Shown one piece after another: positions 31,938 to 40,106 of a stretch of 64,000 nt of DNA. Both the position numbers and the translations under genes were made by a program. Where the stretch lies: NCBI RefSeq assembly GCF_014171595.1, contig NZ_CP050451.1, positions 62,001 through 126,000 on the forward strand, read 5' to 3'. Source of the stretch: Massilia sp. Se16.2.3 (lineage in GTDB: Bacteria; Pseudomonadota; Gammaproteobacteria; Burkholderiales; Burkholderiaceae_D). The notes beneath the pieces are model-generated. The model searched no databases. It saw only the letters and a list, made by a program, of their open reading frames with translations, and was not told where the DNA came from. Every line of letters starts with the position of its first letter. The stretch's first letter is position 1.

Positions 31938-32477
31938 TTAGAGAGACTTGAGTGCGACATGCAGGAAACGTTCTTCCTGCACCAGCGACGCCAGCGACAG
32001 CGGCGTCCATACTTGGTCATCGGCGTCGCGCAAGCGCGGCGCTTCCGGTGTTCCTTCGCGGGTCATGGCGGCGGCGCGGCGCAGGCCATACACACGCGAT
32101 ACCAGCAGCGCGCAGTTGAAGCCCAGGCGCGGCGCCAGCGATACCAGGCGCGCGTCGGGACCGGCGCCGGCGTCCATGCCGAAGTAGCGTGCCATGTCGA
32201 TCACGCCGAGCAGGCTGCCGCGCACGTTGGCCAGGCCCGGTACCGGGGCTCGGTCAGCGGCACGCGCGCCAGCGGCAGCGGCGAGACGATCTCGCCCGCT
32301 TCGGCCAGCTCGACGAGGAAACGCTCGCTGCCAATGGCCACGCCGGTGGTGCTGGGCGGTGCCGGTACCTTCGTGGGCCGCCTGCATGCGTGCCAGCAGC
32401 TGCGTCTGGTAGTCGCGCAGGCGCGAGCGGCGGGCCGCCTGCGGCGCGAGCGTGCTGCTGCCGACAGCGGCGTTCAC
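31938..32477 (-). CDS. pilI: PilI-type CheW-like adaptor (two compensating frameshifts)
   Basis: CheW-like coupling protein linking PilJ to ChpA. The frame is open for 179 aa, but residues about 38-78 are abnormal (arginine-rich). The same DNA read one base over gives STTGVAIGSERFLVELAEAG then EIVSPLPLARVPLTEP, a normal CheW core, after which GLANVRGSLLGVIDMARYFG resumes in the original frame. Single-base indels near 32355 and 32245 that cancel each other explain this. The C-terminus (GFNCALLVSRVYGLR) is as expected. It sits between pilJ and pilH. Confidence 0.88.
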   Translation of the reverse strand: MNAAVGSSTLAPQAARRSRLRDYQTQLLARMQAAHEGTGTAQHHRRGHWQRAFPRRAGRSGRDRLAAAAGARAADRAPVPGLANVRGSLLGVIDMARYFGMDAGAGPDARLVSLAPRLGFNCALLVSRVYGLRRAAAMTREGTPEAPRLRDADDQVWTPLSLASLVQEERFLHVALKSL

Positions 32478-32846
32478 TCAAGCACCCAGTTCTGCAATGC
32501 GAGCCAGCAGCTGCTCTGGATCGACCGGCTTGACGAAATAATCCTTGGCGCCCTGGCGGATGCCCCAGATACGGTCGGTTTCCTGGTTCTTGCTGCTGCA
32601 GATAATGACGGGCACATTGGCGAACTCGGGATCCTTCACGATCGAGCGGGTGACCTGGAAGCCGTTCGAACCGGGCATCACCACATCCATCAGGATCAGG
32701 TGCGGGCGGTCGGCGCGGATCTTCGACAGGGCATCTTCGCCACTTTCGGCGGTGGAGACGGAGAATCCGTTCTTCACCAGGATATCGGTCAGGTAATAGC
32801 GTTCGGTCGGCGAATCGTCGACGATGAGGACTTTGGTAATGGCCAC
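32478..32846 (-). CDS. pilH: PilH-type response regulator
   Basis: Single-domain CheY-like receiver (122 aa) that in P. aeruginosa promotes pilus retraction balance opposite PilG. Phosphorylation-site features: acidic pair VLIVDDSPTERYYLTD, phospho-acceptor Asp in LILMDVVMPGSNGFQ, switch residue in IICSSKNQ and Lys in DYFVKPVDPEQL. The SPTERYYLTDIL and PGSNGFQVTRSI wording is typical of PilH. It ends one base before pilI and follows pilG. Confidence 0.94.
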   Translation of the reverse strand: MAITKVLIVDDSPTERYYLTDILVKNGFSVSTAESGEDALSKIRADRPHLILMDVVMPGSNGFQVTRSIVKDPEFANVPVIICSSKNQETDRIWGIRQGAKDYFVKPVDPEQLLARIAELGA

Positions 32847-32868
32847 GGGAGGTTCCGGAATCGGTTAA

Positions 32869-33264
32869 TCAGGCTTTGGGGGCCGTATGCTCGCGGACGG
32901 CCGCGAGCAGGGTGTCTTTGGAAAATGGCTTGGTCAGGTACGCGCTCGACCCGACCATGGCACCGCGTGCGCGGTCGAACAGGCCATCCTTGGAGGACAG
33001 CATGATCACCGGCGTGGTATGGAACCGTGCGCTCTTCTTGATCAGGGCGCAGGTCTGGTAACCATCGAGTCGCGGCATCAGGATGTCGCAAAACACCAAT
33101 GCCGGATGATGGTCGTTGATCTTGGCCAGCGCGTCGAAACCATCCTCGGCCAGTACCACGTGGTAACCGGCCTGGGTGAGGAAGATTTCGGCCGAGCGGC
33201 GGATCGTGTTGCTGTCATCGACCACCATGACGGTCAGGCCGGTTGCTTGCTGCGATGTCGTCAT
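32869..33264 (-). CDS. pilG: PilG-type response regulator
   Basis: CheY-like receiver (131 aa), first gene of the Pil-Chp cluster, controlling pilus extension. It has VMVVDDSNTIRRSAEIFL, the acceptor Asp in LVFCDILMPRLDGYQTC, IMLSSKDG and the Lys in AYLTKPFSKDTLL. The order pilG-pilH-pilI-pilJ-chpA matches P. aeruginosa without pilK (the methyltransferase), which is absent here. The AT-rich 330 bp upstream probably holds the cluster promoter. Confidence 0.94.
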   Translation of the reverse strand: MTTSQQATGLTVMVVDDSNTIRRSAEIFLTQAGYHVVLAEDGFDALAKINDHHPALVFCDILMPRLDGYQTCALIKKSARFHTTPVIMLSSKDGLFDRARGAMVGSSAYLTKPFSKDTLLAAVREHTAPKA

Positions 33265-33594
33265 TTTAGTTTCAATTCAGCATGAACCGTCAAGATAGCA
33301 TAGGGATTTTGGCTTGTGCGCAAGGTGTTGCGCAATATCAACCCAAAGAAAACGAAAGAAAGAGTTTATTGTCGGAAATGCTAGAAGTTTCGATATCATT
33401 AATAAATGTTTTGATAACGAAATTATTTAAAAGACAATGAAATGAGCGAAAACGGATGTCGTCTCGTTTTGCGGGCGGAGCGCGGGAAAAGGCGTTTAGC
33501 TGCGGCGTGCAGCGAGGCGGGAGGGTGGGTACAAGGCGTACCTGAAAGGCAGGCCTTGCGGGAGTCGCGGCGCAGGCGGCGCCGCGACAGGCCA
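33265..33594. other. AT-rich intergenic region upstream of pilG
   Basis: No gene is supported. The segment 33340-33440 is strikingly AT-rich for this genome (ATCATTAATAAATG, AAATTATTTAAAAG). On the minus strand a weak TTGCGC, 17 nt, TGCTAT arrangement lies about 35 bp upstream of pilG and could be its promoter. AT-richness next to a pilus operon would also suit H-NS binding; that is inference. Confidence 0.4.
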
Positions 33595-33786
33595 TCAGAT
33601 GGCGGTCATCTCGAAATCGTCCTTGCGCGCGCCGCACTCGGGACAGGTCCAGTTCATCGGCACGTCGGCCCAGCGCGTGCCTGGCGCGATGCCGTCTTCC
33701 GGCGCGCCCGCTTCTTCGTCGTAGACCCAGCCGCAGATCAGGCACATCCAGGTCTGGTAAGCGGTCGCGGTCATCTCGTTACTCAC
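33595..33786 (-). CDS. Rubredoxin
   Basis: Small iron-sulfur electron carrier, 63 aa. Iron is bound by two Cys pairs, WMCLICGWVYDEE and WTCPECGARKDDF, with GTRWADVP between, all typical of rubredoxin. The frame stays open upstream and downstream only by chance. It is divergent from thiD with a 56-bp spacer. Its redox partner is not encoded nearby. Confidence 0.95.
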   Translation of the reverse strand: MSNEMTATAYQTWMCLICGWVYDEEAGAPEDGIAPGTRWADVPMNWTCPECGARKDDFEMTAI

Positions 33787-33842
33787 GTTTTCGTTCCTTC
33801 GATCTAGTAAAATGGGGAATCAGGTATCTTAATCTACCCGTC

Positions 33843-34664
33843 GTGCAAATCCAACCGTCTCCGCTGATTCTCACTTTTGGCGTGGCCGACCCTGTCGGCG
33901 CCCTTGGCGTTCAGGCAGACCTGGCCACCTTCGCCGCCCACGGCTGCCATGCGCTCTCGATCCCCACCGCCCTGCTGGTGGCCGACAGCGCACGCGTGGA
34001 GGAATGGCATGAAGTCGACACCGGCGTCATGGCCGACCAGGCGCGCCAGGTGCTCGAGGACATGCCGGTCGCCGCCGTCAAGATCGGCGCCATCGCCAGC
34101 ATCGAGCAGGCCGCGGCGATTGCCGAGATCGTCTCGGACTACGCCGACGTGCCCCTGATCGTCGACCCTTTCCTGTCCGCCCTGCCCGACTCCGGCATGT
34201 CCGACGAAGACATCGTCGCCTCGATCCGCCAGATCCTCGCGCCCCAGGCAACCATCCTGCAGCTGTCGCAATCCGAACTCGGACGCATGGCCGAACTCTG
34301 GCGCGAAGCCGGGGCCGATGGCGGGCTCGAGATCGACGTCGCCGAACTGACCTCGCGCGGCTGCCAGTACGTGCTCGTCACCTGCACCTCCGGTAGCGGC
34401 AACAACCGCGCCAATACCCTGTTCGACCGCGACGGCGTCGTCACCACCATCGACTGGCAACACCTGCCCGGCCCCTTCGTCGGTGCCGGCACCACCCTGT
34501 CCGGCGCGCTGGCGGCGCTGATGGCGCGCGGCCTCGATGCCGCCGAGGCGCTGGCCGCCGCCCGGGAATTCACTTATGGCGCCCTGCGCCATGCCCAACG
34601 CTTCGGCATGGGCAAGCTCGTTCCCAACCGTTTTTTCCGCGCGCATCTGGCGCACGGCCAATAA
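33843..34664 (+). CDS. thiD: Hydroxymethylpyrimidine/phosphomethylpyrimidine kinase ThiD
   Basis: Ribokinase-fold kinase phosphorylating HMP and HMP-P for thiamine synthesis. The 273-aa product starts at GTG 33843. LTFGVADPVGALGVQADLAT is the substrate site, although the usual Asp-Ser-Gly-Gly motif reads DPVGALG; VKIGAIAS, PLIVDPFL and the anion hole FVGAGTTLSGALAALMARG are seen, the last normally GAGDTFSAA with a catalytic Asp that reads Thr here. This divergence suggests a ThiD-like variant; thiamine function is therefore probable, not certain. It precedes hemL by 15 bp, an arrangement common in Burkholderiales. Confidence 0.82.
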   Translation: MQIQPSPLILTFGVADPVGALGVQADLATFAAHGCHALSIPTALLVADSARVEEWHEVDTGVMADQARQVLEDMPVAAVKIGAIASIEQAAAIAEIVSDYADVPLIVDPFLSALPDSGMSDEDIVASIRQILAPQATILQLSQSELGRMAELWREAGADGGLEIDVAELTSRGCQYVLVTCTSGSGNNRANTLFDRDGVVTTIDWQHLPGPFVGAGTTLSGALAALMARGLDAAEALAAAREFTYGALRHAQRFGMGKLVPNRFFRAHLAHGQ

Positions 34665-34679
34665 CAAGAAAGCATCGCC

Positions 34680-35979
34680 ATGACGAATCCAGCATCAGAA
34701 TCGCGCAACGACATCCTGTTCGCCCGCGCCCAGCAGAGCACACCCGGCGGCGTCAACTCGCCGGTGCGCGCCTTCCGTTCGGTCGGCGGCACGCCGCGCT
34801 TTCATCACCCGCGCCGAAGGCCCGTATTTCTGGGACGCCGACGGCAAGCGCTACATCGACTACATCGGTTCCTGGGGCCCTGCCATCGTCGGCCACGCCC
34901 ACCCGCAAGTGATCAAGGCGGTGCAGGATGCGGCCGCCAACGGACTTTCCTTCGGCGCGCCGACCGAGGGCGAGATCGAGATCGCCGAGGAAATCTGCCG
35001 CCTGGTACCCTCCATCGAACAGGTGCGCCTGGTGTCCTCGGGCACGGAAGCGACGATGAGCGCGCTGCGCCTGGCGCGCGGTGCGACCGGACGCGACAAG
35101 ATCGTGAAATTCGAAGGCTGCTACCACGGCCACGCCGATTCGCTGCTGGTCAAGGCGGGCTCGGGCTTGCTGACCTTCGGCAACCCCACCTCGGCCGGCG
35201 TGCCGGAAGACTTCGTGAAGCACACGCTCGTACTCGACTACAACAACGTCGCCCAGCTGGAAGACGCTTTCGCATCGATGGGCGACACGATTGCCTGCGT
35301 GATCGTCGAGCCGGTGGCCGGCAACATGAACCTGATCCGCGCCTCCCAGGAATTCTTGCAACGCATGCGCGAGCTGTGCACGGAACACGGCGCCGTGCTG
35401 ATTTTCGATGAAGTGATGTGTGGCTTCCGCGTCGGCCTCGGTGGCGCCCAGGAAATGTACGGCATCACACCCGACCTGACGGCCCTGGGCAAGGTCATCG
35501 GCGGCGGGCTGCCGGTGGCGGCCTTTGGCGGCAAGGCGGAACTGATGCAGAAGATGGCGCCGATCGGGCCGGTCTACCAGGCCGGCACCCTGTCGGGCAA
35601 TCCGGTGGCGGTCGCCGCCGGCATGACTACCCTGAAACTGGTGCAGCAGCCGGGCTTCTACGAGCGCCTCGGCGCTGCCAGCGCCAGGCTGGTGGAAGGC
35701 TTGACGGCAGCGGCGAAGGAAGCAGGCATCGTCTTCTGCGGCGACGCCGTCGGCGGCATGTTCGGCTTCTATTTCAGCGAGAAGGTACCGTCGACCTATG
35801 GCCAGATGATGGCGGGCGACAAGACGCGCTTCAACGCCTTCTTCCACGGCATGCTGGACGAAGGCGTGTATTTCGCGCCGGCCATGTTCGAGGCCGGTTT
35901 CGTGTCGGCTGCGCACGACGATGCCGTCATCGACGCGACGATTGCAGCCGCCCGGAAAGTCTTCGCCCGCATCGCTTAA
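34680..35979 (+). CDS. hemL: Glutamate-1-semialdehyde 2,1-aminomutase (frameshifted)
   Basis: PLP enzyme making 5-aminolevulinate from glutamate-1-semialdehyde in the C5 haem pathway. The start is ATG 34680 ([25 protein letters not shown]). An extra T in CGCTTTCATC near 34800 shifts the frame after GGTPRF; corrected, it reads [20 protein letters not shown] and continues to the TAA at 35979, 432 aa in all. Motifs: [33 protein letters not shown], and the PLP lysine in [11 protein letters not shown]. hemL should be essential, so the shift is most likely a sequence error. Confidence 0.94.
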
Positions 35980-36063
35980 GCGAGCACAAACGGCCCGCGC
36001 GCGCGGCCGCGGCGGCAAGCACCGCCTGTGCCATGATAGATCCAACTCCGGCTGGGTTTGACC

Positions 36064-36864
36064 ATGGCGCGACTTCGACGTTCCCCTCCCGGCGCGCCCC
36101 GTTCGCGGGTGCCGCGCTCGCAACAACCGCTGCCCCATGCGGGCGGCGCGTTGGTGACAAGCGCGCTGCTGCGCGCGGCCGAGGGTGCCAATCCAGACAG
36201 CTATTACGCGGGCATCGTCGACGCCTTCAATGACGCGGCGCGGCGCTACGGGTCGACACGCCCTTGCGCCTGGCGCATTTTCTCGCCCAGATCGGACATG
36301 AAAGCAGCTTTCGCGCGAGCGAGGAAAATGGCCATTATTCGGCCGCGCGCATGCACGAGGTATTCGGCTGCCGCGGGGGGCGCCGCCGGCTACGACCGTG
36401 CGCGCGACGATTGCCGCCTGGGCCTCGACGGCCAGCCGGCCCGGCTGCGTCCGAAACTCTGGCTGGAACAGGACAGCTATGCCGGCAATCCGGCGCGCCT
36501 GCTGTCCTATGTGTACGCCAACCGGCTCGGCAATGGCGACGAGGAATCCGGCGATGGCTACCGCTACCGCGGACGCGGCCTGATCCAGCTGACCGGCAAG
36601 GCGAACTACCAAGCCTTCACGCAGGCGCACAACGCCCGTGACAGCGGGGATCCGCGCGATTTCGTGGCCGATCCCGACCTGTTGCTGAGCGAGCTCAAAT
36701 ACGCCATCGAATCGGCTTTCCATTACTGGGAGACGCGTAAAGTAAATGCGCTTGCCGATCTTGACGATCTCGAGGGCGTGACCCGCGCCGTCAACGGCGG
36801 GCTGAACGGACTGGACGATCGGGGAGCGCGCCTTGCACGCATCAAGAAAGCATTGGGAATCTAG
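36064..36864 (+). CDS. Glycoside hydrolase family 19 (chitinase/lysozyme-like) protein
   Basis: Predicted chitinase- or muramidase-type hydrolase, about 266 aa. The first 40 residues are Arg/Pro-rich with no signal peptide; a later start near 36148 (LVTSALLRAAEG, as in phage endolysins) is possible. Between about 36250 and 36378 the open frame is scrambled by two cancelling indels; one base over, the DNA reads LRLAHFLAQIGHESSFRASEENGHYSA, the GH19 catalytic-Glu segment. RYRGRGLIQLTGKANYQAF is the second hallmark. The 3' end overlaps the start of the next gene by 32 bp. It could be an endolysin remnant or a secreted effector; no phage genes are nearby. Confidence 0.82.
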   Translation: MARLRRSPPGAPRSRVPRSQQPLPHAGGALVTSALLRAAEGANPDSYYAGIVDAFNDAARRYGSTRPCAWRIFSPRSDMKAAFARARKMAIIRPRACTRYSAAAGGAAGYDRARDDCRLGLDGQPARLRPKLWLEQDSYAGNPARLLSYVYANRLGNGDEESGDGYRYRGRGLIQLTGKANYQAFTQAHNARDSGDPRDFVADPDLLLSELKYAIESAFHYWETRKVNALADLDDLEGVTRAVNGGLNGLDDRGARLARIKKALGI

Positions 36865-37327
36865 GCTCATCCTCAGGCTCATCGTGGCTGCGGCCACCTG
36901 CAGCCTGCTGCCGGCCGGCGCCGAATCGCTGTGCGCGCCGCACGAGCCGGTCGTGTTTGCTTGCCACGTGGGCACGAAGATCGTCTCGCTGTGCCGCCCG
37001 GCCGAAGGCGAAGGCGTGCTCAGCTACCGCTTCGGCCGCCCTGCCGCCCTCGAGATGCGCTATCCGGAGCCAGGCCGCCCCGTGCGCTCGGCCTTTACGG
37101 TCAGCACGCTGCCCCTCGTCGGCGGCGGCGAAACCACGGTCGCGTTCGAACGGGGCGGCTATACCTATACGGTCTACAGCCGGGTGGCACGCGGCGCCGA
37201 CGGGGCGACGCCCGAGTTCGAAGATGGTTTGCTCGTCAAGCGGCGCGGCAAGGTGGTCAGCAAACTGCGCTGCGAAGATGGCGGCGAAGGATTCCGGGAA
37301 CCGGTGGCGGAGTGGAAAATGAAATAA
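36833..37327 (+). CDS. Small exported cysteine-containing protein of unknown function
   Basis: 164-aa product starting at TTG 36833, preceded by GGGGAG, inside the 3' end of the GH19 gene. The N-terminus has basic residues followed by a hydrophobic core (LILRLIVAAATCSLLPAGAES), a plausible Sec signal peptide. The mature part has four Cys (SLCAPHEPVVFACHVG, VSLCRPAEG, KLRCEDGG), suggesting disulfides in the periplasm. I do not recognise a named family. Translational coupling to a cell-wall-type hydrolase suggests it could be a periplasmic partner or inhibitor. Confidence 0.7.
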   Translation: MHASRKHWESRLILRLIVAAATCSLLPAGAESLCAPHEPVVFACHVGTKIVSLCRPAEGEGVLSYRFGRPAALEMRYPEPGRPVRSAFTVSTLPLVGGGETTVAFERGGYTYTVYSRVARGADGATPEFEDGLLVKRRGKVVSKLRCEDGGEGFREPVAEWKMK

Positions 37328-37418
37328 AATTTCACTTCCATTGCGAGGTGAAAGGATATTTCATCGCGCCCTGCCCGCGCCATGCGAAAAAGGGGCTGCT
37401 ACGGCGGCCCCATCGTCC

Positions 37419-38390
37419 TCAATTCAGGTTCAGCCAGCCGCGCTTCTTGAAATACCACAGCGGGGCAATCGCGGTGGCAGCCATCAGCGCCAACGCGAAC
37501 GGATAGCCATAGCTCCAGTTCAGCTCTGGAAACTTGGTGAAGTTCATGCCGTACACGCTGGCGATCATCGTCGGCGGCAGGAAGGCAACCGAGGCCACCG
37601 AGAAGATCTTGATGATCTTGTTCTGGTTGATGTTGATGAAGCCGACGGTGGCGTCCATCAGGAAGTTCACCTTGTCGAACAGGAAGGACGTGTGGCCGTC
37701 GAGGGATTCGATGTCGCGCAGGATCTGGCGCGCCTCGTCGAACTGTTCCGAATTCAGTAATCGGCCACGCATCAGGAAGCTGACGGCGCGGCGCGTGTCC
37801 ATCATGTTGCGGCGGATGCGGCCGTTCAAGTCTTCCTCGTGGGCAATCGCGTTCAGCGCGGCAGCAGCGTCCTGGTCGGTAAATTCCTTTTGCAGCACGC
37901 GCTGGCTGACTTCCTCCAGGCTCTCGTAGATGCCCTCGAGCGCGTCGGCCGAGTACTCGGCGTCGGTGGCGTACAGGTCGAGCAGCACGTCCATGTAGTC
38001 GGCAATCGAGCCGGGCCGCGAACGCGCGCGCATGCGCACCAGGCGAAACACCGGTAAATCGTCCGAGTGCACCGAGAACAGCATCTTGCCCGACAAAATG
38101 AAGGCGACGGTGACGACACGCGAGGGGCCGGCTTCCTCTTCGAGCAGGAAATCGGTACGCAGGTGCAGGTCGCCGTTTTCCGCTTCATAGTAGCGGGCCG
38201 AGGCCTCGATGTCCGAGACCTCGTCTTCGCCCGGCAGCGAGACACCGTAGATTGTCTTGACCCAGGCGCGTTCGTCGTCATCCGGATCGGTCAGATCGAC
38301 CCAGACAGGCGCGGCATTCTCCAGGTCGGCGCGCGACGCGATCGGGACCTGGTTCAGGCGGCCATTCTGTAGGACAAATACGTTGATCAT
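37419..38390 (-). CDS. corA: CorA-type magnesium/cobalt transporter
   Basis: Pentameric divalent-cation channel of the inner membrane, 323 aa. The long N-terminal cytoplasmic part contains acidic and helical segments; two C-terminal transmembrane helices flank the selectivity motif YGMNFTKFPELNW. TM1 is FSVASVAFLPPTMIASV, TM2 is FALALMAATAIAPLWYF, and the basic C-terminus (KKRGW) follows. It stands alone, convergent with the small exported protein gene and separated from mtgA by about 140 bp. Confidence 0.96.
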   Translation of the reverse strand: MINVFVLQNGRLNQVPIASRADLENAAPVWVDLTDPDDDERAWVKTIYGVSLPGEDEVSDIEASARYYEAENGDLHLRTDFLLEEEAGPSRVVTVAFILSGKMLFSVHSDDLPVFRLVRMRARSRPGSIADYMDVLLDLYATDAEYSADALEGIYESLEEVSQRVLQKEFTDQDAAAALNAIAHEEDLNGRIRRNMMDTRRAVSFLMRGRLLNSEQFDEARQILRDIESLDGHTSFLFDKVNFLMDATVGFININQNKIIKIFSVASVAFLPPTMIASVYGMNFTKFPELNWSYGYPFALALMAATAIAPLWYFKKRGWLNLN

Positions 38391-38530
38391 GCGCTTTCTC
38401 GGCCGGAATCAAAACTGACGCAAGTGTACCCGCTTAGCCCCCTGCCCGGCCACCCCGAAACAACAGTTTCGCCCGGCATTAAGCTGTTTTTCAGCGAAAC
38501 ACAATCAACCGGCGCAGTGGCTGCTCGCTC

Positions 38531-39253
38531 TCAAGGCAACTCGGCGGCGCGCATGCGGCGCTGTATCAGGTTCGTGCGCTTGACGAGGTAATTCGTGCTG
38601 CGGTGGGTATCGTAGTAGCGCGGGTTGGGCAGCATCACGGCCAGGCGCGCAGCCTGGGCCGGCGCCAGGTTGGCAGCCGAGGTGCGGAAGTAATAGCGCG
38701 CGGCCGCTTCGGCGCCGAACACGCCGCGGCCGAATTCGACCACGTTGAGATAGACCTCGAGGATGCGCCGCTTGTCCATCATCGTCTCCAGCATGAAGGC
38801 GATGATCATTTCCTGCCCCTTGCGCAGGTAGCTCTTGCTCCCGGACAGGAACAGGTTCTTGGCCAGCTGCTGGGTGATGGTGGAGCCGCCGCCAACCACC
38901 TTGTGCTTGCGGTTGTTGCGCTCGTAGGCACGTTCGAGCGCGTCGAAATCGACACCCGGATGGTCGGCGAAATTCGCATCCTCGGACGCCACCACCGCAC
39001 GTTTCAGGTTGGTCGAGATGCGCTCGTAGGGCACCCATTGGTGCTTCAGTTCGGCCTTCGGATTCTTTTCGCGCAGTTCGGAGAGCTGCTGGCGCATGAA
39101 ACTGGTCGACCCAGGATTGAAATGGACGAACCAGCATACCTGCACGAAGAAATACAGCTGGATCAGGATGAAGGCGAGTATCGGGCCCAGGAAGATCCAT
39201 TTGATCCAGCGGCGCTTGCCTGACCCGCTCTTGGTGTTGCCTTGTTTTGCCAT
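38531..39253 (-). CDS. mtgA: Monofunctional peptidoglycan transglycosylase
   Basis: GT51 enzyme polymerising lipid II into glycan strands without a transpeptidase domain. The ATG at 39253 gives 240 aa with one N-terminal membrane anchor (about residues 18-40). The five GT51 motifs are recognisable: VASEDANFADHPGVD (catalytic Glu), GGSTITQQLAKNLFL, KGQEMIIAFMLE, ILEVYLNVVEFG and AARLAVMLPNP. It lies downstream of aroE (31-bp gap), an order seen in many Burkholderiales. Confidence 0.96.
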   Translation of the reverse strand: MAKQGNTKSGSGKRRWIKWIFLGPILAFILIQLYFFVQVCWFVHFNPGSTSFMRQQLSELREKNPKAELKHQWVPYERISTNLKRAVVASEDANFADHPGVDFDALERAYERNNRKHKVVGGGSTITQQLAKNLFLSGSKSYLRKGQEMIIAFMLETMMDKRRILEVYLNVVEFGRGVFGAEAAARYYFRTSAANLAPAQAARLAVMLPNPRYYDTHRSTNYLVKRTNLIQRRMRAAELP

Positions 39254-39284
39254 GGTGGTTGCCAGGTGAATCCTGTTTGCCTGC

Positions 39285-40106
39285 TTAGTGTCGTAATTTC
39301 CTGAAGACGTCGCCCGTCTCCGGCCGCACGCCGCGCCAGATGGCGAACGCCTCGGCGGCCTGCTCGACCAGCATGCCCAGGCCGTCACGGGTGCACGCAC
39401 CCTGGGCCGCGGAGAAGGCCATGAAGGGCGTCGGCTTGTCGCCGTACATGATATCGACCGCCAGTGTCTTTTCGGTAAAGGCAGTGCCTGGCACGGGCGG
39501 CAGGTCCGCGTTCAGGCTGGCCGACGTCGCATTCACGACGATGTCGAAAGAGCCCGTGATGTCCCCGAAGCCGCAGGCCGCCAGCTGCGTGCCGAAGCCG
39601 GGAAAATTCGCCACCAGCGCCTCGGCCGTGGCGACGGTGCGGTTGGCCAGCAGGATCGATTCCGGACCCTGCTCGAGGAAAGGCAGCAGGATGCCGCGCG
39701 CGGCGCCGCCGGCGCCCAGCAGCAGGATGCGCTTGCCTGCCAGCGCCACGCCGGCGTTGCGCACGATGTCGGCCACCAGCCCGGGGCCGTCGGTGTTGTC
39801 GCCATGGATGGCGCCATCGATGAAGCTGAGGGTGTTGACGGCGCCGGCAGCACGTGCACGCGCCGACAAATGCGTCGCCAGGGCGGCCGCTTCCAGCTTG
39901 AACGGCACGGTGACGTTGGCGCCCTTGTAGCCTTGCGCCACGAGTCCGCGCACGGTAGCGGCGAAGCCGTCGAGCGGCGCCAGGCAGCGTTCATAGACGA
40001 GCCGCTGGCCGGTCTGGGCGGCAAACACCGGGTGGATCTCGGGCGACTTGCTGTGGGCGATCGGGTTGCCGATCACGCAATAGCGATCGAGCTCGGCGCC
40101 ACTCAT
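39285..40106 (-). CDS. aroE: Shikimate dehydrogenase
   Basis: NADPH enzyme reducing 3-dehydroshikimate to shikimate. 273 aa. Substrate-site motifs are CVIGNPIAHSKSPEIH, ANVTVPFKLEA (catalytic Lys) and GDNTDGPGLVAD (catalytic Asp); the NADP-binding Gly-rich loop is LLGAGGAARGILL followed by ANRT. DGLGMLVEQAAEAFAIW closes the active site. The start overlaps the stop of the TonB-like gene by 4 bp, so the two are coupled. AroQ, the preceding pathway step, is at 47.4 kb. Confidence 0.97.
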   Translation of the reverse strand: MSGAELDRYCVIGNPIAHSKSPEIHPVFAAQTGQRLVYERCLAPLDGFAATVRGLVAQGYKGANVTVPFKLEAAALATHLSARARAAGAVNTLSFIDGAIHGDNTDGPGLVADIVRNAGVALAGKRILLLGAGGAARGILLPFLEQGPESILLANRTVATAEALVANFPGFGTQLAACGFGDITGSFDIVVNATSASLNADLPPVPGTAFTEKTLAVDIMYGDKPTPFMAFSAAQGACTRDGLGMLVEQAAEAFAIWRGVRPETGDVFRKLRH

